A stretch of DNA of 12,974 nt from an uncultured Coriobacteriaceae bacterium (GCA_900549525.1 UWSJ01000054.1:1-12974); one strand, 5' to 3'. Positions 1 through 7,701 are shown, numbered from the stretch's first letter. The notes: generated from the letters alone by a model not told the origin. Numbers and translations are program-made.

Positions 1-1580
<1,580 letters not shown>

Positions 1581-1636
1581 GTGGTCTCGCTTTCTGTCGA
1601 GGTTGAACTCGGGAACCAGGGCGCTTCGGCTCCCGG

Positions 1637-1685
1637 CGTTCGGCTGCGCAGCGCGGCGGCGTGGCACGCGCGGCGACGCCGAACG
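1637..1685 (-). promoter_or_regulatory. GC-rich stem-loop in the glutamine synthetase leader
   Basis: CGTTCGGC (1637-1644) is perfectly complementary to GCCGAACG (1678-1685), enclosing 33 very GC-rich bases that can pair further (GCGCG against CGCGC). It lies 57-105 bases upstream of the start codon, so it would be in the 5' leader of the mRNA if transcription starts further upstream. No T-run follows it, so it does not look like a terminator, and I recognise no known glutamine-sensing RNA. It may simply reflect base composition. Confidence 0.35.
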
Positions 1686-1788
1686 TCGTTTGACGAACCA
1701 AGACTCTAGCGGCGCAGTATTTCATGGCGATTAATGGTTCGATACGTGCGCGAGACAGCTGGTGGGTGCGGCGGCTTCCCTCGCTGGT

Positions 1789-1810
1789 TACTATGGTGGG
1801 GAAGCTTCCC
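1789..1810 (+). promoter_or_regulatory. Possible -10 box and overlapping 12-bp palindrome before the deacetylase
   Basis: TACTAT (1789-1794) fits the TANNNT actinobacterial -10 pattern; no good -35 is visible 17 bases upstream. Immediately after it, at the expected transcription start, lies the perfect palindrome GGGAAGCTTCCC (1799-1810), placed where a repressor could act. Both calls are inference from position and symmetry only. Confidence 0.3.
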
Positions 1811-1857
1811 GTTCGATGACGTTTTGAGCGAGGTTGTCTCGCGAGGTCAGGAGTGAG

Positions 1858-3513
1858 ATGTCTGCCAAGCACTTCAAGGAGCCGGGTGCCCCCGCGCGGG
1901 AGCCCGAGCCGAATGGATACGGTGCGCCGGAGGGCGCGGCCGGGAATTATGCCGGTTCGCAGGCCCCTGCGAGCGGCCCGTACGCGGGCCCCTATGAGGC
2001 CCCGGAGGAGAGCCCCTACGTAAGCGGCCCTGCCACGGGTGCCGTGGGAATGCGCTCAGAGCAGGTTGGGCCCGGCTACGGGCGCAAGGCCAAGCGCGGG
2101 CGCAAGGAGGCGAAGGGCGAGTCCAAGGGCCCCGAGGCGGCGCCTGGCGAGCGCTTCGACGCCGGCGTCTACGGCGGCGTGTACGGGAGGCGCAGGCACC
2201 GTCGCGTACCGGTGCTGGCGGTCATCCTCGTGGTGCTGGTTGCGCTTGTCGGCGGCGGGGCGTACCTGTACCTCAACCCGCCGCTCTACGGCGTCACGGT
2301 CAACGGCACGGGCAGAAACGTCATGATGGGCACCACGCTCCAGGGTCTTATCGACGAGCGCTACGCCTCGCCCACGGCGGGCGACCTTATCGCGGTTGAC
2401 GGCTCGGTTGCCAAGGAGGGCGGAGGTGACCCGTTTGAGGCCACCATCAACGGTGGAGACCCCACGTCCGACCCCAGCACTCCCGTGCCGCGCGGAGCCA
2501 CCGTCACCATCGATGACGGCAACGACGTCGACGAGGACTACACCGAGACGGTGCAGAGCATTCCGCACGGTCAGTCCAGTACGGACATGAACTCGTTCAA
2601 CGAGTACTGGGCGGGCTCCATCCACCTGTATTCCGAGGGGCAGGACGGCTCTGAGTCGGTGCGGACGGGCAAGGTGTCGGGCAAGACCGTCACGGTTGTC
2701 ACGAAGCAGCCCACCGACTCCGGCTATCAGGTCTACACGACCAAGACGGGCGACGACAAGGTGATTGCCCTTACGTTTGACGACGGCCCGTGGCCCACCA
2801 CCACGTCCGAGATCCTCGACATTCTCAAGGAGAACGACGCCAAGGCCACGTTCTTCGAGATTGGCAACCAGATTGCCGAGAACGCCGACGTGGTGAGCCG
2901 CATCCACAAGGAGGGCCACCAGATCGGCACGCACACCTGGGATCACGCGAGTGGATCGGGCAACGGCGTTGACCTCACGAAGATGAGCCCCGACGAGCAG
3001 GTTCAGGAGGTCGAGAAGGGCTTCCAGGCTATTGACCAGGCCATCGGCGAGCAGACTCCGCGCATCCTGCGCGCTCCGGGAGGCAACTACCACGGTGACA
3101 TCATCCCCAACCTCAAGGACTACGTGGTGGCCGAGGTGGGCTGGAACGTCGACACGGAGGACTGGCGCAAGCCGGGGGCCGACAAGATCGAGAAGGCCAT
3201 TCTCTCCGTGAAGCCCGGCGACGTCGTGCTGATGCACGACGGCGGCGGCGACCGCTCGGAGACCGTGGCGGCGCTCAAGGAGGCGCTGCCCAAGCTCAAG
3301 GAGCAGGGGTACAAGTTCGTGACCATCAACGAGCTGCTTGCGTACGGCACGCCCTCGGGCAATGCCGTGCCGGGCATTGACGCCTCGGCTGCGACGGCAA
3401 GCGCGACGGGTGCGGCGGCCACGGCGGCGGGCACGGGCGCGGCGGCTGCGAGCGCGGCGGCTTCTGGTGCTGCCGCGGCCACGACCTCGCAGGCCGTGGC
3501 GGCAAGCAAGTAG
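1858..3513 (+). CDS. Membrane-anchored polysaccharide (probably peptidoglycan) deacetylase, NodB family
   Basis: A 551-residue protein expected to remove N-acetyl groups from an extracellular glycan, most likely peptidoglycan. Order: a cytoplasmic tail rich in Pro, Gly, Tyr and Ala (1-75); a very basic stretch (76-116, including RKAKRGRKEAK and RRRHRR); one membrane segment (about 117-139); an extracellular linker domain of about 160 residues; the NodB domain (about 300-495); and a low-complexity Ala/Ser/Thr/Gly tail (508-551). All five NodB motifs are present: TFDDGP (306-311, catalytic base and metal Asp), HTWDH (359-363, metal His pair), RAPGG (405-409), DTEDW (432-436) and LMHDGGG (458-464). 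I chose ATG 1858 because AGGAG lies 4 bases before it; an in-frame TTG at 1834 would add eight residues without a better site. nth begins 8 bases after the stop, so the two are probably cotranscribed. Glycan substrate is inferred from family. Confidence 0.9.
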   Translation: MSAKHFKEPGAPAREPEPNGYGAPEGAAGNYAGSQAPASGPYAGPYEAPEESPYVSGPATGAVGMRSEQVGPGYGRKAKRGRKEAKGESKGPEAAPGERFDAGVYGGVYGRRRHRRVPVLAVILVVLVALVGGGAYLYLNPPLYGVTVNGTGRNVMMGTTLQGLIDERYASPTAGDLIAVDGSVAKEGGGDPFEATINGGDPTSDPSTPVPRGATVTIDDGNDVDEDYTETVQSIPHGQSSTDMNSFNEYWAGSIHLYSEGQDGSESVRTGKVSGKTVTVVTKQPTDSGYQVYTTKTGDDKVIALTFDDGPWPTTTSEILDILKENDAKATFFEIGNQIAENADVVSRIHKEGHQIGTHTWDHASGSGNGVDLTKMSPDEQVQEVEKGFQAIDQAIGEQTPRILRAPGGNYHGDIIPNLKDYVVAEVGWNVDTEDWRKPGADKIEKAILSVKPGDVVLMHDGGGDRSETVAALKEALPKLKEQGYKFVTINELLAYGTPSGNAVPGIDASAATASATGAAATAAGTGAAAASAAASGAAAATTSQAVAASK

Positions 3514-3521
3514 GGGACGAT

Positions 3522-4184
3522 ATGCCGCGCGAGACGAACGCCGCCAAACGGGCGCGTGCCATCGAGGTATGCGAGCGGCTGAACCGCCGCTACGGGCCGG
3601 TCGAGTGCTTCCTCGACCACGTGAGTCCCTTCCGGCTCGTCATATCGGTGCTGCTCAGCGCCCAGACGACCGACGCCCAGGTGAATCGCGTGACGCCCGA
3701 GCTCTTCCGCCGCTGGCCCACGCCGGCCGCCCTTGCCGCCGCCACGCCCGAGCAGGTGGCCGAGGTCATCCACTCCCTCGGCTTCTACAAGAGCAAGGCG
3801 CGTCACGCCGTCGAGGCGGCGCAGATGATCATGAGCGACTTCGGCGGCGAGGTGCCGCACACGATGGCCGAGCTCACGAAGCTGCCGGGCGTTGGCCGCA
3901 AGACCGCCAACATCGTGCTCAACGTGAGCTTCGGCATCGTGGAGGGCATCGCGGTCGACACGCACGTGAACCGCCTGGCCCACCGCATGAAGCTCTCGCC
4001 AAAGACGCACGAGGCCGAGCCGCTCAAGACCGAGCAAGACCTCCTCAAGATTCTGCCGCACGAGTACTGGCGCGACGTCAACCACCAGTGGATCCAGTTC
4101 TGCCGCGAGATCTGCTCCGCCAAGGCCCCTAAGTGCGGCGAGTGCCCGCTCGTTGACATCTGCCCGAGCGCGCCGGGGAAGTAG
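3522..4184 (+). CDS. nth: Endonuclease III (DNA glycosylase/AP lyase)
   Basis: Base-excision repair enzyme that removes oxidised pyrimidines and cleaves the abasic site. The 220-residue length matches the family. Seen: the helix-hairpin-helix LPGVGRKTAN (121-130) with the Schiff-base lysine K127; catalytic aspartate D146 in VDTHVNR; and a [4Fe-4S] cluster set C198-x6-C205-x2-C208-x5-C214. The start ATG at 3522 has an AGGGGA Shine-Dalgarno overlapping the stop codon of the deacetylase, which points to cotranscription. There is no obvious functional link with the deacetylase; the pairing looks like operon convenience. Nothing unusual in the active site. Confidence 0.97.
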   Translation: MPRETNAAKRARAIEVCERLNRRYGPVECFLDHVSPFRLVISVLLSAQTTDAQVNRVTPELFRRWPTPAALAAATPEQVAEVIHSLGFYKSKARHAVEAAQMIMSDFGGEVPHTMAELTKLPGVGRKTANIVLNVSFGIVEGIAVDTHVNRLAHRMKLSPKTHEAEPLKTEQDLLKILPHEYWRDVNHQWIQFCREICSAKAPKCGECPLVDICPSAPGK

Positions 4185-4287
4185 ACGGCTTCGGGTACGT
4201 AAGCTGCGTGTATGCGTCGTCCGCCATCGCACGATGACACCCCTTCTTGCGGTATCGTTTAAGGTAGAAACCACGAGGAGGACACGC

Positions 4288-5118
4288 ATGAGCAACGACA
4301 CCCAAGCCATGTGGCCCGTCGAGTCCGGAGCACCCGACTGCTCCGAGGCGGGACACCTTGACGAGAACGAGCTGCGTCGCGACCACGGGCACATTGAGTT
4401 TGACGGGTTGCCCAACACGCGCGACCTGGGCGGGCTCGAGACGGCGGATGGCCACCACGTGCGGAGCGGCGTACTGCTGCGCTCGGGCATGCTGTGCTAT
4501 GCGAGCGACGAGGACATTGCGCGCCTGCGCGACGACTATCGCCTCCGGGCCATCGTTGACCTGCGTGGCGACGAGGAGCTTGCCGAGCTTCCTGATCCCG
4601 TGGGCGAGTTTCCGGGCCTCACCTACGTGCACGCCGACGTGATGAAGCAGGGCTTCGCGGGCATCTCCCAGGACGAGGAGAGCCGCCGCCTCATGGCGAA
4701 GCTGGAGGAGAAGAGCGTCGACGACCCTCCCGCGTTTATGGAGGGGCTTTATCCGGGGCTTTTCCTCCGTGATGCGGGGGTTGAGGCCTATCGGGCGTTC
4801 ATGCGCACCATTCTTGCGTGCGAGGACGGGGCCGTGCTCTGGCACTGTCATGTGGGCCGCGACCGCTGCGGCATGGCGAGCCTGCTCGTGGAGCATGTGC
4901 TGGGCGTGCCCATGGAGACCTCCGAGGACGACTACCTCGCCACGAACATCTACACCGACGAACCATCGACCCGTCGCACCGATGCCAACCTGCGCTTTAT
5001 CCGCGCAGCGGTGGGCGCTGTCGAGCGCGAGTGGGGCGGGCTCGACGGCTACGTGCACGATGCCCTGGGCGTGAGCGATGCCGACGTTGCAGAGCTGCGT
5101 GCGCGGTATTTGGTGTAG
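4288..5118 (+). CDS. Tyrosine/dual-specificity protein phosphatase-like protein
   Basis: A 276-residue cytoplasmic protein of the single-domain tyrosine phosphatase group that includes bacterial enzymes acting on phosphotyrosine or phospholipids (Y_phosphatase3-like). Seen: an N-terminal NTRDLGGL (43-50), a DLRGDEE segment (91-97), and the catalytic P-loop HCHVGRDRCG (186-195) with nucleophile C187 and phosphate-binding R193, that is C-x5-R. Relatives usually read HCxxGKDRTG; here the Thr after the Arg is Cys (C194). No signal peptide or membrane segment. The start at 4288 is set by GAGGAGG about 8 bases upstream; in-frame codons back to 4153 lack a site and overlap nth. A TATCGT at 4253-4258 fits a TANNNT -10 box, suggesting its own promoter. 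Substrate unknown. Confidence 0.88.
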   Translation: MSNDTQAMWPVESGAPDCSEAGHLDENELRRDHGHIEFDGLPNTRDLGGLETADGHHVRSGVLLRSGMLCYASDEDIARLRDDYRLRAIVDLRGDEELAELPDPVGEFPGLTYVHADVMKQGFAGISQDEESRRLMAKLEEKSVDDPPAFMEGLYPGLFLRDAGVEAYRAFMRTILACEDGAVLWHCHVGRDRCGMASLLVEHVLGVPMETSEDDYLATNIYTDEPSTRRTDANLRFIRAAVGAVEREWGGLDGYVHDALGVSDADVAELRARYLV

Positions 5119-5147
5119 GGGCGGTTCGCGCGGCCCGGTGGCGCTTG

Positions 5148-5170
5148 GAGCTTGGCAATGGCCACAGCTC
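5148..5170 (+). terminator. Weak hairpin behind the phosphatase gene
   Basis: GAGCT/AGCTC plus TGGC/GCCA pair around an AATG loop with one bulged C, 30 bases after the phosphatase stop. There is no T-run after it on the plus strand, so intrinsic termination is uncertain. Confidence 0.3.
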
Positions 5171-5178
5171 GTCGGCGC

Positions 5179-5204
5179 CCCGGATCACGCCGTTTGTACG
5201 ATTG
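5179..5204. repeat. Intergenic direct repeat, copy 1
   Basis: A 26-base unit with core CGCCGTTTGTACGA. It matches copy 2 (5240-5265) at 23 of 26 positions, offset by 61 bases; a GTCGCG follows both copies 5-6 bases later. No coding frame is conserved between the copies. I infer a dispersed intergenic (REP-like) element, because only two copies are visible and they lie in non-coding DNA. Confidence 0.6.
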
Positions 5205-5239
5205 CCGTGAGTCGCGCAGGATTTCGGGCGCCTTGGTGA

Positions 5240-5265
5240 CCCGGATTGCGCCGTTTGTACGACTG
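5240..5265. repeat. Intergenic direct repeat, copy 2
   Basis: Second copy of the 26-base unit, sharing CCCGGAT and CGCCGTTTGTACGA with copy 1 and differing at three positions. The 35 bases between the copies are not similar to the unit. Two copies of unlike spacing to anything else, and no cas genes, argue against CRISPR. Confidence 0.6.
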
Positions 5266-5276
5266 GTCTTGTCGCG

Positions 5277-5796
5277 TGGTTGTTTTTGGTACTTCTCGGA
5301 TATGTGGTCTTGCCGATTGCGAAGGGAGCGCGGGACGTTTACCTCGGATAATGCAAGTGCGGCGCATCTGGCGGCGCAGCACTTCTCGGTAGGGTCTTTG
5401 GCTTGCGCAGAGCCCATCGTACATTCGGCGGGTTCCGGGGCATCGGGGGCCACGTTATGTGACGCGGCCCCGCGCCGACTTACTTACGGCAGACGTGTCG
5501 GTGACAAGCGCATGTGACAGCCGTGACGAAATCGCGGCGAAGTGTATGGATGTGCCTTGAGTAGCTGCTCCGCTGGGTCCTTCAGAGTGGAGTAAAATAA
5601 CGTTTAGCAAATATATAGAAGCAAGTAGCGACTTTTAAGCGACCGATGAACACGTGCACCCATACAGTTCGTGGCCAACTTGTCATGCGGGGTCCGTTTT
5701 CGTTGCCAGGCTGGCTGGTGGGAAGGGTTCCAGAGGCGCGTACGCCGCCGTGCCGGGGTTCCGGCCGAAACTGTGCTCTCGCAACCGCACCCACGC
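5277..5796. other. Non-coding stretch, no gene recognised
   Basis: About 520 bases between the repeats and the transporter terminator. Short open frames exist on both strands but none has a convincing start site, domain or codon pattern. A locally AT-rich patch at about 5590-5640 stands out against the GC-rich background and includes TAAAAT (5592-5597), which could be promoter-like, but no gene follows it. It may hold an unrecognised small RNA or decayed sequence. Confidence 0.5.
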
Positions 5797-5837
5797 ACAA
5801 AAACGCCCGGAGCCGTAATCGTGCAGCTCCGGGCGTT
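5797..5837 (-). terminator. Rho-independent terminator of the MFS transporter gene
   Basis: Perfect 12-bp stem: AACGCCCGGAGC (5802-5813) with GCTCCGGGCGTT (5826-5837) around a 12-base loop. On the minus strand the stem is followed by a run of T (GTTTTTG), 23 bases after the transporter stop codon. Textbook form and position. Confidence 0.92.
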
Positions 5838-5859
5838 GTCGTTCCGAGAAGCGAAGACC

Positions 5860-7182
5860 TTACTTCTCGTAGTCCATGTCTTTGGACTCCTTGATCAGGA
5901 ACAGGGCGACGAGGGCGAGGACGCTCATGCCGCCGAGGTACCAGCCAAGCGCCATGATGCCGAACTCAGTGACCAGGTACGTGGCGATCGTCGGGGCAAA
6001 GGCGCCACCGAGGATGGAGGCCAGGTTGTAGGCCAGGCCAGCGCCGGAGTAGCGCACGTTGGCCGGGAAGAGCTCAGGCAGGTAGGCGCCGCAAGGGCCA
6101 AAGAGGCCGCCCATGAGCACGAAGCCAACGCAGAGGAAGGTAAGCACGCCGACAACCGAGGTGGTCTCGGCGGTGCCGAGCAGGGCCGGGGAGAAGAAGC
6201 TGAACACAGCGGTCACGGCAGTGGTGAAGAGCAGGACTGCCTTACGACCACGCTTGTCGGCCTGGAGGCAGCCGACGACGATGAAGGCGGCGAAGAAGAA
6301 GATCGAGATCATCTGCATGCCGAGGAACTCAGCGTGCGAGTAGCCCAGCGTCTTCTCGCCGTAGGAGAGCGACCAGGTGCCGAGGACGTAGAACAGGGTG
6401 TAGGTGATGCCCATGGCGCAGGTGCCGAGGACGACCTGCTTCCAGTACTTCACGAGCTCCACGAGCGGGGCCTTGACGACGCGGTCCTCCTTGACGGCCT
6501 TCTGGAAGACCGGGGTCTCGCTCATGCGCTCACGGACGACGAGGCCAACGACCACGAGGATGGCGGACAGCAGGAACGGTACGCGCCAGCCCCAGGCGAG
6601 CATGGTGTCGTTGCTGAGGTTGCTCTCGAGGAGCAGGTTGATGCCATAGGCGCAGAAGAAGCCGATGGGCGCACCGAGGTTGGGGAAGGAGCCGTAGAGG
6701 GCGCGCTTGTTAGCGGGCGCGTTCTCGGTGGCGACCAGCGCGGCGCCGGACCACTCGCCGGCGAGGCCGAGGCCCTGGCAGGCACGGCAGATGCACAGCA
6801 GTACGACCGCCGCAGCGCCGAGCGTGTCATAGCCGGGCAGCACGCCAACGACGAAGGTGGAGATGCCCATCGTCATAAGGGCGACGACCAGCGTCTTCTT
6901 GCGGCCCATCTTGTCGCCGAAGTGACCAAAGAGCAGCGAGCCAAACGGACGGGCGAGGAACGAGACCGCGAACGTGGTGAAGGACAGCAGCGTCGCGAGG
7001 AACGGATCGGAGATGTTGGCGAAGAACACCTTCGGGAAGAAGAAGGCGGCGGCGATCGAGTAGCAGTAGTTGTCGTAGAACTCGATGGCGGTGCCCACCA
7101 TGGAGGCGGCGATGATCTCGGCTATCGAGTCTCGCTTCTGTCCCTCCTGTGTGGTGAGTGCGGCTGCTTGTGAACCTGGCAT
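5860..7182 (-). CDS. MFS transporter, metabolite:H+ symporter (MHS) family
   Basis: A 440-residue inner-membrane secondary transporter with about 12 hydrophobic segments. MHS-family signatures: EFYDNYCY in the first membrane segment (34-41), RPFGSLLFGHFGDKMGRK (78-95, the loop 2-3 motif), ACQGLGLAGEWSGA (134-147), and ELFPANVRYSGAGLAYN (370-386) followed by a SILGGAFAP segment. Known members carry proline/betaine, citrate, 2-oxoglutarate or shikimate with protons; the sequence alone does not give the substrate. I chose ATG 7182 because GAGGAG lies just 5-6 bases upstream; an in-frame ATG at 7197 overlaps that site's leader and lacks its own. The upstream leader carries a branched-chain-amino-acid-type attenuator (7303-7446), which suggests a substrate linked to Ile/Val/Leu metabolism. 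A strong terminator follows, so the gene is transcribed alone after its leader peptide. Confidence 0.93.
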   Translation of the reverse strand: MPGSQAAALTTQEGQKRDSIAEIIAASMVGTAIEFYDNYCYSIAAAFFFPKVFFANISDPFLATLLSFTTFAVSFLARPFGSLLFGHFGDKMGRKKTLVVALMTMGISTFVVGVLPGYDTLGAAAVVLLCICRACQGLGLAGEWSGAALVATENAPANKRALYGSFPNLGAPIGFFCAYGINLLLESNLSNDTMLAWGWRVPFLLSAILVVVGLVVRERMSETPVFQKAVKEDRVVKAPLVELVKYWKQVVLGTCAMGITYTLFYVLGTWSLSYGEKTLGYSHAEFLGMQMISIFFFAAFIVVGCLQADKRGRKAVLLFTTAVTAVFSFFSPALLGTAETTSVVGVLTFLCVGFVLMGGLFGPCGAYLPELFPANVRYSGAGLAYNLASILGGAFAPTIATYLVTEFGIMALGWYLGGMSVLALVALFLIKESKDMDYEK

Positions 7183-7230
7183 TGAAGCTCCTCTCATCGG
7201 ATTGCGTGTGACGCGGATGCGAGTGAGGTA

Positions 7231-7332
7231 GCCATCCAGGCGATCGGGTGATTTCCTTTGGTGCTTGACCGATCGTGATGCGGTCGAGAAACGGGGATGC
7301 GCAAAAGAAAAGCCCTCGACCGCCTGGATGGC
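7231..7332 (-). promoter_or_regulatory. Perfect three-way-junction RNA fold in the MFS leader
   Basis: Three uninterrupted helices account for 25 pairs in 102 bases: P1 GCCATCCAGG (7332-7323) with CCTGGATGGC (7240-7231); P2 CGGTCGAG (7322-7315) with CTCGACCG (7288-7281); P3 CGATCGG (7275-7269) with CCGATCG (7247-7241). P1 and P2 abut, P3 and P1 abut, and CATCA separates P2 from P3. P1 and P2 use the bases that form the attenuator terminator, and the terminator U-run lies in the P2 loop, so this fold can form only after read-through. Its 3' end is 40 bases before the transporter Shine-Dalgarno. It matches no riboswitch class I can name. Pairing is seen; function is inference. Confidence 0.6.
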
Positions 7333-7341
7333 AGCCTCGGG
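7303..7341 (-). terminator. Attenuator terminator inside the MFS leader
   Basis: Minus strand: CCC-GA-GGCTGCC, loop ATCCA, GGCGGTC-GA-GGG, then C and TTTTCTTTT (7311-7303). The stem has 10 pairs (two G-U) and a tandem GA/GA internal pair, a stable motif in RNA. It sits between the leader peptide and the transporter gene, 120 bases before the gene start, so it must be regulated for the gene to be expressed. Confidence 0.8.
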
Positions 7342-7398
7342 TCTCGTCGGGGCCGCCCGTGGGTTAGCACGGACGGTTACGGATGACCGTCCGTGCTA
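7330..7398 (-). promoter_or_regulatory. Alternative hairpins (pause/protector, preemptor, antiterminator) of the attenuator
   Basis: Four segments with overlapping partners. Hairpin 1:2: TAGCACGGACGGT (7398-7386) with ACCGTCCGTGCTA (7377-7365), 13 perfect pairs, 8-base loop. Hairpin 2:3: CCGTCCGTG (7376-7368) with CACGGGCGG (7361-7353), 9 pairs with one G-U. Hairpin 3:4 (antiterminator): GGCGGCC (7357-7351) with GGCTGCC (7336-7330), 7 pairs with one G-U. Segment 4 is the 5' arm of the terminator at 7303-7341. Forming 1:2 frees segment 3, allowing 3:4 and read-through; a ribosome on the leader stop codon covers segment 1, allowing 2:3 and hence termination. Pairings are seen; the switching order is inferred from known attenuators. 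Confidence 0.75.
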
Positions 7399-7446
7399 GC
7401 TAATAACTCGAATAATCTCGACTAGCGTTGTGGCGGTCTGCGTCAT
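7396..7446 (-). CDS. Leader peptide MTQTATTLVEIIRVIS (branched-chain amino acid attenuator)
   Basis: A 16-residue open frame, ATG to TAG, with GGAGG (7460-7456) 9 bases before the ATG. Six of 16 residues are Leu, Val or Ile, clustered in LVEIIRVI just before the stop, with all three Ile codons ATT, Val GTC/GTT and Leu CTA: AT-rich choices in a GC-rich genome. The stop codon forms the first three bases of the 5' arm of the 13-bp hairpin, so the position of the translating ribosome decides whether that hairpin can form. The composition resembles known ilv leader peptides; the E. coli ilv leader also contains RVIS, which may be coincidence. The peptide probably has no function beyond sensing charged tRNA. 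It is too short for routine gene calling. Confidence 0.78.
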   Translation of the reverse strand: MTQTATTLVEIIRVIS

Positions 7447-7518
7447 GGCGCGAATCCTCCGGTCGTTACGGGCGACGTCTTCGTCACCCTCGAGCGCCCC
7501 CTGCGCTCGCTGCCGAAC

Positions 7519-7547
7519 ACTGTCGGACTGGTGGGAATTGAAGTCAA
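7519..7547 (-). promoter_or_regulatory. Possible promoter of the leader peptide-MFS transcript
   Basis: TTGACT (7547-7542) is a good -35 box; 17 bases later GACAGT (7524-7519) matches the -10 consensus at only three of six positions. It would start transcription about 65 bases before the leader peptide ATG. The bases upstream (7548-7664) are notably AT-rich for this genome and probably contain the regulatory region, but no other box is convincing. Confidence 0.4.
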
Positions 7548-7647
7548 CCCAAAATCACAGATTTCTTTTGTTAGCAATTGGTTAAGTGATATTCACCGGT
7601 AAACGGCAGAAAATTGTCGGCAAACGCGCAATTTATGTAGCTGCGGT

Positions 7648-7665
7648 GTTGACGATAGCGTTAAC
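7648..7665. promoter_or_regulatory. Imperfect inverted repeat, possible operator
   Basis: GTTGACG (7648-7654) and CGTTAAC (7659-7665) are inverted copies with one mismatch, 4 bases apart, at the edge of the AT-rich region upstream of the MFS leader and next to the terminator hairpin of the DUF3825 gene. No regulator is encoded nearby, so the assignment rests on symmetry only. Confidence 0.2.
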
Positions 7666-7701
7666 ATCCGGGTGCTTCCCGCTGTGAGAAGCGCCCGGAT
7701 G
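7665..7701 (-). terminator. Hairpin downstream of the DUF3825 gene, probable terminator
   Basis: A 14-position stem, 7665-7678 with 7688-7701 (CATCCGGG and GCTTC arms), one mismatch on the minus strand and a 9-base loop, 67 bases after the stop codon of the DUF3825 gene. The following minus-strand sequence, TTAAC, is only a poor U-run, so termination strength is uncertain. Confidence 0.5.

Noticed and set aside
1834..1857. Upstream TTG start for the deacetylase
   Set aside because: The extra eight residues have no ribosome binding site, whereas AGGAG sits just before the ATG at 1858.
3120..4490. Minus-strand open frame over nth and the deacetylase end
   Set aside because: Overlaps nth and the deacetylase, both of which have intact catalytic motifs; no domain in this frame.
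5179..5265. CRISPR array
   Set aside because: Only two imperfect units, a single interval, and no cas genes in the window.
5671..7173. 500-residue plus-strand open frame opposite the MFS gene
   Set aside because: The minus strand encodes an unmistakable MHS transporter with leader and terminator; the opposite frame is a Gly/Glu/Ala-rich shadow.
7365..7398. 13-bp hairpin as a simple terminator
   Set aside because: No U-run follows on either strand; its position at the leader stop codon and shared segments fit a switch helix better.
7231..7446. T-box or known riboswitch class in the MFS leader
   Set aside because: I find no T-box AGGGUGGNACCGCG motif and none of the TPP, SAM, glycine or purine core sequences; the translated leader peptide explains the terminator better.
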